A stretch of DNA of 64,000 nt, taken from the NCBI GenBank assembly GCA_030426265.1, contig JAUHYP010000004.1:1-64000 (forward strand). Reading direction: 5' to 3'. The notes under the pieces are model-generated. The model saw only the letters and a list, made by a program, of their open reading frames with translations. It was not told the origin of the DNA and searched no databases. Below, one piece after another: positions 7,717 through 15,440 of the stretch. Each line of letters opens with the position of its first letter. Position 1 is the stretch's first letter. This DNA comes from Gammaproteobacteria bacterium (GTDB lineage Bacteria; Pseudomonadota; Gammaproteobacteria; Xanthomonadales; SZUA-36). The position numbers and the translations under genes are program-made.

Positions 7717-9123
7717 CTAGGCGCCGACAGCGGCCTGTCGTTCCAGGGAACGGACCACGCGCCCCTTCATCTGCGCGGGGGCGTCCATGTCGCACAGCGA
7801 GAGCAGGGTCGGCGCCAGGTCGACCAGGGGAACACGAACCGGGGCTGCCGGCGGATGCGCGGATGCGCCGGGCTGCCGGACCCAGAACAGGCCTTCGGGA
7901 TGGTGCATGCCGCTCTTGACCAGGTTGCAGTCGTAGAAATGCTCGTAGAACCGGAACGAGCCCTGGGCCGATTCGACCATCGCACCGGTTGTGACCGATT
8001 CGAACACCTGGCAGCCCGCGAACACTTCGGCCCCGTTGGCGCGCGCCAGCATCACCGGTTTCCCGTCGAGCGTGAGCGAGTGGAGTCGCTGTTCGGCATC
8101 CCGGGCCGCCGCTTCGGAGGCGAAATGCAGTTTGAACTGTTCGGACATCACGGGCGCGTACTCACAGGCTTCGATACCCAGCATCGCGAAGAATCGCTCC
8201 GTGTCCGTGATGCGGTAGAACACCTTGCCACCCGTTTCCTCGTAACCCAGGCAGGGTTGTTGTCCCAGGGCGGTCGCCAGGACCACCGTCGTCTCTTCGT
8301 CGATCATGTCCAGGCACTGGCCGACGATCCGGTCCATGTGCCGGTACCCGTGGCGAATGGCGTCCGCATGCCCGGGTTCCGCGTTCCTGCTGGGGTGGCC
8401 CTCGAAGACCTCGGGTTCGAAGTCACGCCAGTACATGTGCTGGAAATGGGCCGTGGAATTGAGAAAGAACGTGGAAAAGTCCGGGTCGTGACGTTTCCAG
8501 TAGGCGCGGAAGACATCCCACTGCAATTCGTCGAGGATGGTGGCCCGCTTCCAGCGCTGCCCGCCACCGCGCTCGCTCATCAACTGCTTCGCGATCGATG
8601 TGACCGTCTCCAGGCGCATCCCGTGCCGGGCCATGAATCCCAGGAAGCGCAGTTGCACCCCCTTGCTGACCGGGACGGAGGAGCGGGTGTGCTCCTGGAC
8701 GTTGAGTCGGACAAATTCGTAGTAATCGGTGAATTCGTCATCCGGGTAGGGTTTGACGCCCGTCGACCAGGGGTCGGGAAGGATGAAGCCGTCGATGGGG
8801 CGGCGAAACGAGGCGTTCATGCTGCCGCAGATCCACACCTTGTCGCCGCGCTGCCCCAGCAGGTCCCAGATGCGTGGCGCATCGAGCCTGGCGCCGTCAC
8901 CGAGGTCGAACACGCCGTGTTCCTCGTATGGCAGGCCCGTGTGCACCGTGACCCACTGGATCCAGGGTTCGAGATACGGAGGGCTCTCGTCCGCCACCGA
9001 AATGCACGCCAGCGACTCGTCCCTCAGCCGGGCGAAGTTGGGAAGGATCCCTTCGCCGATGAACTGGTCCATGAGCACGGGCGTCAGTTCGTTGAATTCC
9101 AGGAGTATGAGTTTGTTGGGCAT
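7717..9123 (-). CDS. Alkaline-phosphatase-superfamily-like protein with altered metal sites
   Basis: A 468-residue protein without a signal peptide or membrane segment. The start LILLEFNELTP, then LPNFARL, matches the N-terminus of type I phosphodiesterase/nucleotide pyrophosphatase proteins (usually IGLDGAT), with Asn where the metal-binding Asp belongs but the nucleophile-like Thr kept. The usual SDHG metal motif reads ATALGQQP. HFQHMYWRDF and VPLVDLAPTLL are recognisable family landmarks. Similar proteins occur in polysaccharide and natural-product loci. It may be a sulfo- or phospho-group enzyme with a different metal set, or a non-catalytic protein. A TATAAT-bearing promoter candidate lies 105 bases upstream. 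Confidence 0.7.
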   Translation of the reverse strand: MPNKLILLEFNELTPVLMDQFIGEGILPNFARLRDESLACISVADESPPYLEPWIQWVTVHTGLPYEEHGVFDLGDGARLDAPRIWDLLGQRGDKVWICGSMNASFRRPIDGFILPDPWSTGVKPYPDDEFTDYYEFVRLNVQEHTRSSVPVSKGVQLRFLGFMARHGMRLETVTSIAKQLMSERGGGQRWKRATILDELQWDVFRAYWKRHDPDFSTFFLNSTAHFQHMYWRDFEPEVFEGHPSRNAEPGHADAIRHGYRHMDRIVGQCLDMIDEETTVVLATALGQQPCLGYEETGGKVFYRITDTERFFAMLGIEACEYAPVMSEQFKLHFASEAAARDAEQRLHSLTLDGKPVMLARANGAEVFAGCQVFESVTTGAMVESAQGSFRFYEHFYDCNLVKSGMHHPEGLFWVRQPGASAHPPAAPVRVPLVDLAPTLLSLCDMDAPAQMKGRVVRSLERQAAVGA

Positions 9124-9227
9124 GGGTTGACCTGTTCCGGGTTTGGTTTCGGACCCTCCGTGGTCACTGTTTTTCCTGTTTCTCCAGTCGCTTGCGTGTC
9201 GTTGCGCCCCTCGTCGGGCTCAGCAGA

Positions 9228-9256
9228 ATTATAGGTCCGATGTTCCGGGTTGCAGT
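9228..9256 (-). promoter_or_regulatory. Candidate sigma-70 promoter for the 9123-to-5653 gene group
   Basis: On the minus strand a perfect TATAAT (9233 to 9228) lies in a 136-base gap in otherwise GC-rich DNA. Seventeen bases upstream the -35 hexamer is ACTGCA, a poor match. It could give an internal promoter for the phosphatase-like, PPTase and glycosyltransferase genes. Confidence 0.35.
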
Positions 9257-9259
9257 GAT

Positions 9260-9958
9260 TCAGTCCTTTCGATCGGCAACGGCGACCAGCCACAACTGCG
9301 CACCCTGCAGCGGGCTGTTGGTCCAGGTGACGTTGTATCGGCCTGCCGCATCGACATGCCGAACGGCGACCGCGCACTGCACGAGGGGTCCTTCCTCCAA
9401 GACCGAATCGATGCGTACGAAGCCGTTGCCGGGCTCGGCGGTCTTCTCGCCCTCCTCGGCGGCGTCGCCCCACCAGAATGCGACCAGCGTCGCCGGTCCG
9501 GATGTTTCAACGAAGGCGCTGGACACCGTGTTGCTCGAAAACAGCCAGCGGCGCAGCCGCCAGAAGTTGTCCGGGTGGAGGTCTTCCGTCCAGGCCACGT
9601 CCTCGACCGGGCCGCCGAGGACCTCGACCACGGCCATCGTGACCTCGTCGTCCGGTGGGGTCGCGACCTGGATGGTTCGTGGTGCCTGGCCCCGGGCATT
9701 TTCCAGGGCGTACAGGGCCGTGCCGGAGTCGGACCAGTTCGTGTATCGGCGCGTCATGCCGAGCTGGCCATAGGCCGCATCGTGGACGTCGTCGGTCGGT
9801 GGCGCGAACGCCGCGGCCTGTCCGCGCCCGACGCTGACGAGCACCGTGCTTTCCGACGGTGACAGGGCCAGGGCCGGTGTCCGTATCGTGTCGACGCCGC
9901 CGCCCATGGGTTGAAACACCAGCGCATGGGCGCCGACGGTCGCCAGGGAGTGGGTCAT
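9260..9958 (-). CDS. Hypothetical protein of the biosynthetic block
   Basis: A 232-residue protein I do not recognise. The ATG at 9958 was chosen because GGAG lies 8 bases before it; the frame is open further upstream to 10189, but that part overlaps the methyltransferase. It reads as a soluble beta-rich protein, beginning MTHSLATVGAHALVFQP and ending LQGAQLWLVAVADRKD, with many acidic and hydrophobic alternations. No catalytic motif, signal peptide or transmembrane segment is evident with this start. A longer start at 10093 would add a short hydrophobic stretch that could be a signal sequence. Position between methyltransferase and phosphatase-like genes suggests a role in the same pathway, otherwise unknown. 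Confidence 0.55.
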   Translation of the reverse strand: MTHSLATVGAHALVFQPMGGGVDTIRTPALALSPSESTVLVSVGRGQAAAFAPPTDDVHDAAYGQLGMTRRYTNWSDSGTALYALENARGQAPRTIQVATPPDDEVTMAVVEVLGGPVEDVAWTEDLHPDNFWRLRRWLFSSNTVSSAFVETSGPATLVAFWWGDAAEEGEKTAEPGNGFVRIDSVLEEGPLVQCAVAVRHVDAAGRYNVTWTNSPLQGAQLWLVAVADRKD

Positions 9959-10049
9959 GGCGTCTTCTCCATCGCTGTCCCGGGATTCACCGGCCGTCAC
10001 GAACAGCAAGCCTCCCGCGAGGGAGAGCAGGGCGGCCCGGCCCGGATGC

Positions 10050-10913
10050 CTACGCCGGCAATTGGAAGCGGAATCCTGAATAGTGGTGTACATCCTGTTC
10101 GGCGTGGAAAGGGATCCGGATCGACCGGAGCGTGTTGCAAGCGTCCTCCAGGACATAGCCCAATGCTTCCATGCCCTGGACCAGGGCATCCCGGTTTTCG
10201 ATGAAATAGGGCACCTGCGCGGCGCCGAGGTTCTGGACGGTCCAGAACGCGGGTCCGTCCGTCGTGGGCACCTTGTGGACCAGTACGCTGGGTGGCAAGA
10301 CCGGCTGCCGGCGGAGCATTTCCGGCAGGGTCTCCGGCAGGTACTGCAGGGTGCCCATGGTCAGCAGGATGTCGGGCGCCGCCACCTGGTCCAGGGCGGT
10401 GACGAAGCCCAGCCTGTGTTCCTGGCGCGCTTCGGCGACCCGGCGGCCCTTCTCCACGGCGGCCGGCAGTTCCGACACGGTCCATGAAAGGTCGGCGGGA
10501 AGCCCCAGGGCGTGGTCGAAGGCATAGAAGGTCCCGCCGGTGCTCCCACCCAGGTCGACGACCCGCAATCCCGGCCGCAGCAGCCCCCTGAGCCAGTACA
10601 GCACCGGATAGTCCTCGTATTCGTGACGGTATTCCCGGCGAATGTCGTCCTCGAGGGAACGTGCCTCGTTGCAGGCGTCGTACTCCGTCTGGCCCTGGTC
10701 GTCGACCGCCGCCTGGGCCTCTTCCCGGCTTGCATACACGCCGCGACAGGCCGTCATGGTTCGTGGGTAGAGGTAGTGGCGGTGAAACAGGTCTCCGATG
10801 AGTGGCAGGGATTCGACCAGCACCTTGACGGCCTGTCGAAGGCGCGGCCTGAGCGGGATCGTGTTGCCGGAATAGATCGGGGATTGTGTCGCCACGGGAG
10901 GTTTGGGGTTCAT
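10050..10913 (-). CDS. Putative SAM-dependent methyltransferase, TIGR04325 family
   Basis: A 287-residue protein with a class I methyltransferase core: RVVDLGGSTGGTFYAF is the SAM-binding glycine loop, followed by ELPAAVEKG and DILLTMGTLQYLPE. The upstream CRGVYASREEA element and the C-terminal HYSGFRF are typical of the TIGR04325 group seen in surface-polysaccharide loci. The ATG at 10913 overlaps the preceding stop (ATGA) and has GGAG seven bases upstream, so I prefer it to the in-frame GTG at 10928. It probably methylates the peptide/polyketide or a sugar. The substrate cannot be told. Confidence 0.8.
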   Translation of the reverse strand: MNPKPPVATQSPIYSGNTIPLRPRLRQAVKVLVESLPLIGDLFHRHYLYPRTMTACRGVYASREEAQAAVDDQGQTEYDACNEARSLEDDIRREYRHEYEDYPVLYWLRGLLRPGLRVVDLGGSTGGTFYAFDHALGLPADLSWTVSELPAAVEKGRRVAEARQEHRLGFVTALDQVAAPDILLTMGTLQYLPETLPEMLRRQPVLPPSVLVHKVPTTDGPAFWTVQNLGAAQVPYFIENRDALVQGMEALGYVLEDACNTLRSIRIPFHAEQDVHHYSGFRFQLPA

Positions 10914-11791
10914 GGGATCGCTCCACACCAGGTCGTGAGGTCGTCGATCAGGCGCCGACGGTGTCCGGCGTCCAGGAAGGCATGGTCCGCGTCCGGCCTG
11001 AAACTGAGGTCCAGCCGGTCCGCGAAGGAAATGCCCGGGTACACGTCCAGGAACTGTGTTTCGTAGTTGTAGATGAAGTCCCAGGAGCCGGTGAAGGTGA
11101 CGAACAGGTGAACTTTCCGGTCAACAAGGGACTGCAGGCATCGGGTGATTCGGGGGCGGTCGGCGTAGGTCACCTGGTACAACTCCGGTTGCTCCCCTTC
11201 ACCGTCGCCGGATTCCAGGGCGGGTACGGACAATCCGAGCCGCCGCCTGAGAGCGGGGTTGCGCAGGGTCAGGATGGACCGGAGGTAGTCCGCCGAGCGA
11301 CATTTCGCCTTCAGGGCCTCCCAGAACCAGCGACGGGTCCGGTCGATGGTCGGGTCGAAGAGGGCGACGCCCACGATGCGCTCATCCAGTTCGGCGGCGC
11401 GCATGCCGTTGTCCGCGCCCGAACACAGGCCCATCACGATGAAGCGTTGATGGCCGAGGGTCCGTTCGAGGTGGTCCAGCGTTTCGCGGACGTCGGAAAG
11501 CACGCCGGCGGACAGGTCCTGCCCGTCCGTTCTCGCCGGGCTGTCGCCCACGCCGGCGAAATCGAATCGAAAGACATCGAAACCCTCTGCGGCGATACGC
11601 CGGGCCAGTTCGACATTCAGGCGGCCCGGCCCGACCTTGTGCACGATTCCGGCATTGAGCAGGACCACGCAGGGGGCGCCGGGTCCGTCGTCGGCCGGCG
11701 CCGGGTCCGCGTACGTCAGGATGCCGGTGAGCCGCGTGCGCTGGCCGTAGCTCATGAGGCGTTCCCGAGATGGGGTCGTGGACGGCATCAT
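10910..11791 (-). CDS. Alpha/beta hydrolase, exosortase-A hydrolase-1-like (second copy)
   Basis: Homologous to the protein at 4743-5588: LLNAGIVHKVGPGRLNVELA, VFRFDFAGVGDS, elbow GLCSGADN with cysteine at the nucleophile position, and a C-terminal segment WDFIYNYETQFLD matching YYNYEGQFRQ of the paralog. The ATG at 11791 overlaps the stop of the preceding hydrolase gene. An in-frame ATG at 11755 (MSYGQRTRL) aligns better with the paralog start and may be the real one. It is translationally coupled upstream to a hydrolase-2-like gene and downstream to the methyltransferase, so it is part of the assembly-line operon. It is a candidate off-loading or acyl-transfer partner. Confidence 0.75.
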   Translation of the reverse strand: MMPSTTPSRERLMSYGQRTRLTGILTYADPAPADDGPGAPCVVLLNAGIVHKVGPGRLNVELARRIAAEGFDVFRFDFAGVGDSPARTDGQDLSAGVLSDVRETLDHLERTLGHQRFIVMGLCSGADNGMRAAELDERIVGVALFDPTIDRTRRWFWEALKAKCRSADYLRSILTLRNPALRRRLGLSVPALESGDGEGEQPELYQVTYADRPRITRCLQSLVDRKVHLFVTFTGSWDFIYNYETQFLDVYPGISFADRLDLSFRPDADHAFLDAGHRRRLIDDLTTWCGAIP

Positions 11792-12516
11792 CCCGGCCAC
11801 TCGCGCAGTTCGTTCACGACGGCGCTTGGAATCGGTCGCATGCCGCCCAGGGCGGTGTTCGACCAGGCCTCCGGCGCCTCGATTTCGCGAAAATCGATGT
11901 GGGAGTGGCCGGCAGCGAGACGCCGGTGTCCGTCGTTCGCCGCAGTGCAGATCATCAGAAGGGGTCCTGCGTAGGCCGCCAGCGTGCGTTCGACGGACAG
12001 GCCGCGCAATTCGTCCTGCAGCCCCGGCGACAGCGAGAATCCCTCGATCATTGCGCTCTCATCGGCCGGGCCCGAGACATCGTAGCGCGCGAGCACCTCC
12101 TCGCCTTCGATGAGCGGATCCCAGAGCAGGAGCCCCCGAACGTCGTCCCGCGTCGCGGCGACCTGGGCGGCGAGCGCTCCGCCCAGGCGCAAGCCCAGCA
12201 GGTAGACCGACGCCAGGCCGGCGCTGGCCTTGAGCTCATCGACGGCGTCGTGCGCGTCGGCAAGGGCCCCTGCGAGCGTGAAGTCGCCGGTGTCACCGCT
12301 GGAGTCGCCCGTCCCGAAATAGTCGAAGCGCAGCGAACTCCAGCGCGCTTCCGCCATGCTGCCGGCCGCAAAACGAAGTGCACGGTGGGCGCAAACGGCT
12401 TCGTCGAACAGTCCATCACAGATGACGACACCCCGTCCTTTCGAGCCCTGCCCGATGGCGGGTTGGAATACGCCGTATTTCCGGCGCGCTTCCGGACCGA
12501 ACAACAGCGGGATCAT
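11788..12516 (-). CDS. Alpha/beta hydrolase, exosortase-A hydrolase-2-like (second copy)
   Basis: A 242-residue alpha/beta-hydrolase-like protein. It has FDEAVCAHRALR, SLRFDYFGTGDS, an elbow GLRLGGALA with arginine in place of serine, and LLLWDPLIEG, which parallels IVLWDPVLDG in the protein at 3967. The GLRLG elbow matches what I recall of exosortase-A hydrolase 2. The ATG overlaps the stop of the NRPS gene upstream (ATGA), and its own stop overlaps the following hydrolase. Together with that gene it duplicates the pair at 3967-5588. Missing serine makes ordinary ester hydrolysis doubtful; a binding or transfer role is equally possible. Confidence 0.75.
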   Translation of the reverse strand: MIPLLFGPEARRKYGVFQPAIGQGSKGRGVVICDGLFDEAVCAHRALRFAAGSMAEARWSSLRFDYFGTGDSSGDTGDFTLAGALADAHDAVDELKASAGLASVYLLGLRLGGALAAQVAATRDDVRGLLLWDPLIEGEEVLARYDVSGPADESAMIEGFSLSPGLQDELRGLSVERTLAAYAGPLLMICTAANDGHRRLAAGHSHIDFREIEAPEAWSNTALGGMRPIPSAVVNELREWPG

Positions 12517-15440
12517 GCCGGCGCCTCCTGCGATGCTTCCTGCGGAAAGCGATCGGCGATCTGCCGGAGGGTCTGGAAAAACAACAGTCTCGGCTCGAAG
12601 GAACAGCCCAGCCGCTTCTGCGTTTCACTGAGGATCACCAGCGCCTGGACGGAGGTGCCGCCCAGGTTGGCAAACGTGTCGTTGGCGCTGACCCGGTCGA
12701 TCGAGAGCACGTCTTTCCAGAGCCCGGCAAATGCGATTTCCCGTTCGGTGGCGGGCGGTTCGAAGCGCGAATGGGCCGGGATTTCGTCGGGGTGCGCCAG
12801 TTCCTGGCGGATCACGGCTCCGTTCCGGTCGCGAAGGATCCGGTCCACATCGATGATGATTTCCGGCGGCCGTATCGCCTGTTCCCGCAGCGCCTGGCGC
12901 AGTTCCGTGGTGCTCGCTTCCCGGCGAAGCGCCTGCTCGACCCAGGCCACCAGGGTGGGAGCGGCCGGGTTCGTCCGGCGGACTTCCACGTGGGCATCCC
13001 GAACGGATTCCAGGGCCAGCAGTCCGGCGAGGACGGCCCCGGTTTCCGGCGCCTCGATGGGGTCGGAATCCGGCCAGCCGAGCGTGCCGTCATGGCGTCG
13101 CCGGATGGTGAGGCTGCGGTCCTGCGCCGGTGTGGGTGCTTCCTGCAGCGTCATGACCAGGCCTCCATCCAGGCCATCGAGCTGTTCCCGCCCGGCAGGG
13201 TCGCGCACCTGGATGGCCACGCCGTTTTCCTGCCGTTCGAACGCGAGCGGCCATCCTTCGCCCGTGCCGACCAGGCCGATCCCCAGTGTCGCCTCCGTGG
13301 CGAGCAGGTAGCGGACTTCCAGGGACTGCGCCGCGATGGAATCCTTCAGCCGGCTCGCACCCGGAAGCGCCCAGACCAGGTACCGGGGTTCGGAAGGAAG
13401 TGTTTCCGTTTCCAGCAACGCTTCCATGGCCGGTGACGCCAACAGGACGAGATCGGGCTTCGTCTGTTCGATCCACTGCGACAGGCTCCGTTCATCGGCC
13501 ATCTCGGCCGTTGCGGGGAGGCAGAGTTGCCGACCGGCCGCCAGCACGGCCAGGCAGGTTGTCACGCACGCTGCCGCATGGTTCGGCAAGGCCACCAGGA
13601 CACGCGCACAGCCTTCGGGAAACCGTTCCCGCCAAGCGGCGACGGCGATGTCGATCGCCCCGATCGGCGCCCCGGTCATCGGTTCCCTTCCGGCCGCCAG
13701 CGCGACCAGGGCCCGGACCAGGGTCGTCTCGGCGTCGCTCGCCCCGTTGATTGCAGCGGGCGCGGCATCGTCCAGCATGGCAAGCAGTTGGCCGGCCGAG
13801 CGCTCGTCCGTCGGGGTCGCCAGGACGGTCCGTTCGGGGGACTGCGCCAGTTCCGATTTCAGAGCGGACAGGGTGTCGATGCGTGTCGGCGGCGTCGGGG
13901 CGTCGGTCGTGGCGCCGGGTGCTTCGATGTCCAGGTCGAGCAGGGCTGCATCGGGCGTTGCGATTCCGGCCCGGATCACCGCCAGCAGTCGCTCGTAGAA
14001 CCGTGCGATGAACGCCTCGTCGAACAGGGACGTCCGGTAGTCGATCGCCCCGTCCATGCTGTTCCTGCCCTCCCGCATCCAGAAACTGATCTCGGCATGG
14101 ACGTGGTCCGAGTCGTGGGCCGGTCCGGCCGACATCCGGATGCCCCTGGCCCACTCGGTGCCCCGATTCTCGACATTCTGGTAGGAGAACTGCAGCTGAA
14201 AGAACGCGGAGTCGGCCAGGTTCTGGTTGATGGCTTCGATCAGCCGTTCGAAGCTCGGGACCTCGCCCCCGAAGGCCTGCCCGGTTTCCTGCTTGACGGA
14301 TGCGAGCAGACTCGCGAACGACCGGTCTTCCACCTCGACCGGGAGAAACAGGTTCTTCGTGAACGGTCCGGGGATGGTTTCGAACTCGGGTCGTTCGCGT
14401 CCCCGCAGGGGCACGGTGATGAGCGCGCTTCCCTTGCCGGCGTAGCGGCACAGGAGATAGGCGTAGGACGACAGGAAGACCATGAAGGGCGTGACGCCCT
14501 GTTGCCGGCAGAAGGCGCGCAAGGCTTCACGCAGCTCCACCGGAATGTCGAAATTGAACCGGGCGCCCGAGTGCTCCCGGGGGTCGACCGACTGCCGGGT
14601 CCTGGGCAGCACGAGTCTTTGCCGGTGGCCTTCGAGACGGTCGATGGCGGCTTGAAGGGCTTCGCGGGCGGCCCGCCGATCCTGGTCGGCGCGTTGCCAG
14701 TGCACGAAGTCGGAATACTGGTGGTCCGGTCCGGCGAGCGGCTCGCCGGCCAGCAGGGCCTCGTAGTTCCGGCCGAGTTCCGCCAGGAAGATGTCGTAGC
14801 ACCAGGCATCCCAGACGATGGAGTGGCTGATGACCGAGAGCAGGTGACGGGTCTCGCTCACACGCAGCAGCACGACACGGAGCAAGGCGTCGGCGGCCAG
14901 GTCGAACGGCGAAGCTGAAATGTCCTCGAACCACCGCGCCAGGCGGTGGGTGTCTTCGGCTTCGAGCCCGATCTCACCGAGCGTCGTCATGCTGAACGCA
15001 ACGCCGTCGTGTTCGGGGGGCGAAACCCTCGGGCTTCCGTCCTTCGAGACGAACCGTCGCCGGAAGATCTCATGGTGGGACTCGAACGCCGCGATGGCCT
15101 GGCGAAGGGCCCCGGTGTCCAGTGGGCCGTCGAGCCACCAGGCCCCGGGCAGATTGAACTGGCTGCTCTCCGGGTCCAGTTGATGGATCGCCCAGACCCG
15201 CTCCTGCGTCAGTGAGAGCCGGTCCTCGTCCGGTGCACGGGCCAGTTCGACCTTGCTGCTGTCCTCGCCCTGGCCTGCCGAACGGATGAGTTCGAGCAGT
15301 TGGTACTTGTTCGCACGGATGTTCCCGGCGAGCGTCTCATCGATCACCCCGGCGGGTGCGTCGATGACCAGCTTGTCGCCATTGGCGCGGACACTGACCT
15401 TGAGACGCCGAAGCGTCTCCAGCAGATCGACGACGGTCAA
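12513..15440 (-). CDS. NRPS protein: docking domain, degenerate C, degenerate A, PCP
   Basis: A 975-residue protein with a TTG start overlapping the upstream stop. Residues 1-55 (LLETLRRLKVSVRANGDKL) are a TubC-type docking domain. A condensation domain spans about 75-500, but its core motif reads SHSIVWDAW near residue 208, so HHxxxDG has become HSxxxDA and the catalytic second histidine is serine. An adenylation-like region (about 530-860) lacks the SGSTG loop, the YGPTE motif (only ATEAT is left) and YRTGD; NGKVDR is replaced by RNGAVIR. The carrier domain is intact (FANLGGTSVQAL, serine about 926). It is probably a non-canonical module whose carrier is loaded from elsewhere, for example by the stand-alone A-PCP protein. 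That is inference. Confidence 0.85.
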   Translation of the reverse strand: MTVVDLLETLRRLKVSVRANGDKLVIDAPAGVIDETLAGNIRANKYQLLELIRSAGQGEDSSKVELARAPDEDRLSLTQERVWAIHQLDPESSQFNLPGAWWLDGPLDTGALRQAIAAFESHHEIFRRRFVSKDGSPRVSPPEHDGVAFSMTTLGEIGLEAEDTHRLARWFEDISASPFDLAADALLRVVLLRVSETRHLLSVISHSIVWDAWCYDIFLAELGRNYEALLAGEPLAGPDHQYSDFVHWQRADQDRRAAREALQAAIDRLEGHRQRLVLPRTRQSVDPREHSGARFNFDIPVELREALRAFCRQQGVTPFMVFLSSYAYLLCRYAGKGSALITVPLRGRERPEFETIPGPFTKNLFLPVEVEDRSFASLLASVKQETGQAFGGEVPSFERLIEAINQNLADSAFFQLQFSYQNVENRGTEWARGIRMSAGPAHDSDHVHAEISFWMREGRNSMDGAIDYRTSLFDEAFIARFYERLLAVIRAGIATPDAALLDLDIEAPGATTDAPTPPTRIDTLSALKSELAQSPERTVLATPTDERSAGQLLAMLDDAAPAAINGASDAETTLVRALVALAAGREPMTGAPIGAIDIAVAAWRERFPEGCARVLVALPNHAAACVTTCLAVLAAGRQLCLPATAEMADERSLSQWIEQTKPDLVLLASPAMEALLETETLPSEPRYLVWALPGASRLKDSIAAQSLEVRYLLATEATLGIGLVGTGEGWPLAFERQENGVAIQVRDPAGREQLDGLDGGLVMTLQEAPTPAQDRSLTIRRRHDGTLGWPDSDPIEAPETGAVLAGLLALESVRDAHVEVRRTNPAAPTLVAWVEQALRREASTTELRQALREQAIRPPEIIIDVDRILRDRNGAVIRQELAHPDEIPAHSRFEPPATEREIAFAGLWKDVLSIDRVSANDTFANLGGTSVQALVILSETQKRLGCSFEPRLLFFQTLRQIADRFPQEASQEAPA

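Noticed and set aside
6820-9234. An 804-codon plus-strand frame across the phosphatase-like and PPTase genes
   Set aside because: It is the antisense of two genes with clear motifs and crosses their intergenic gap. It has no recognisable domain.
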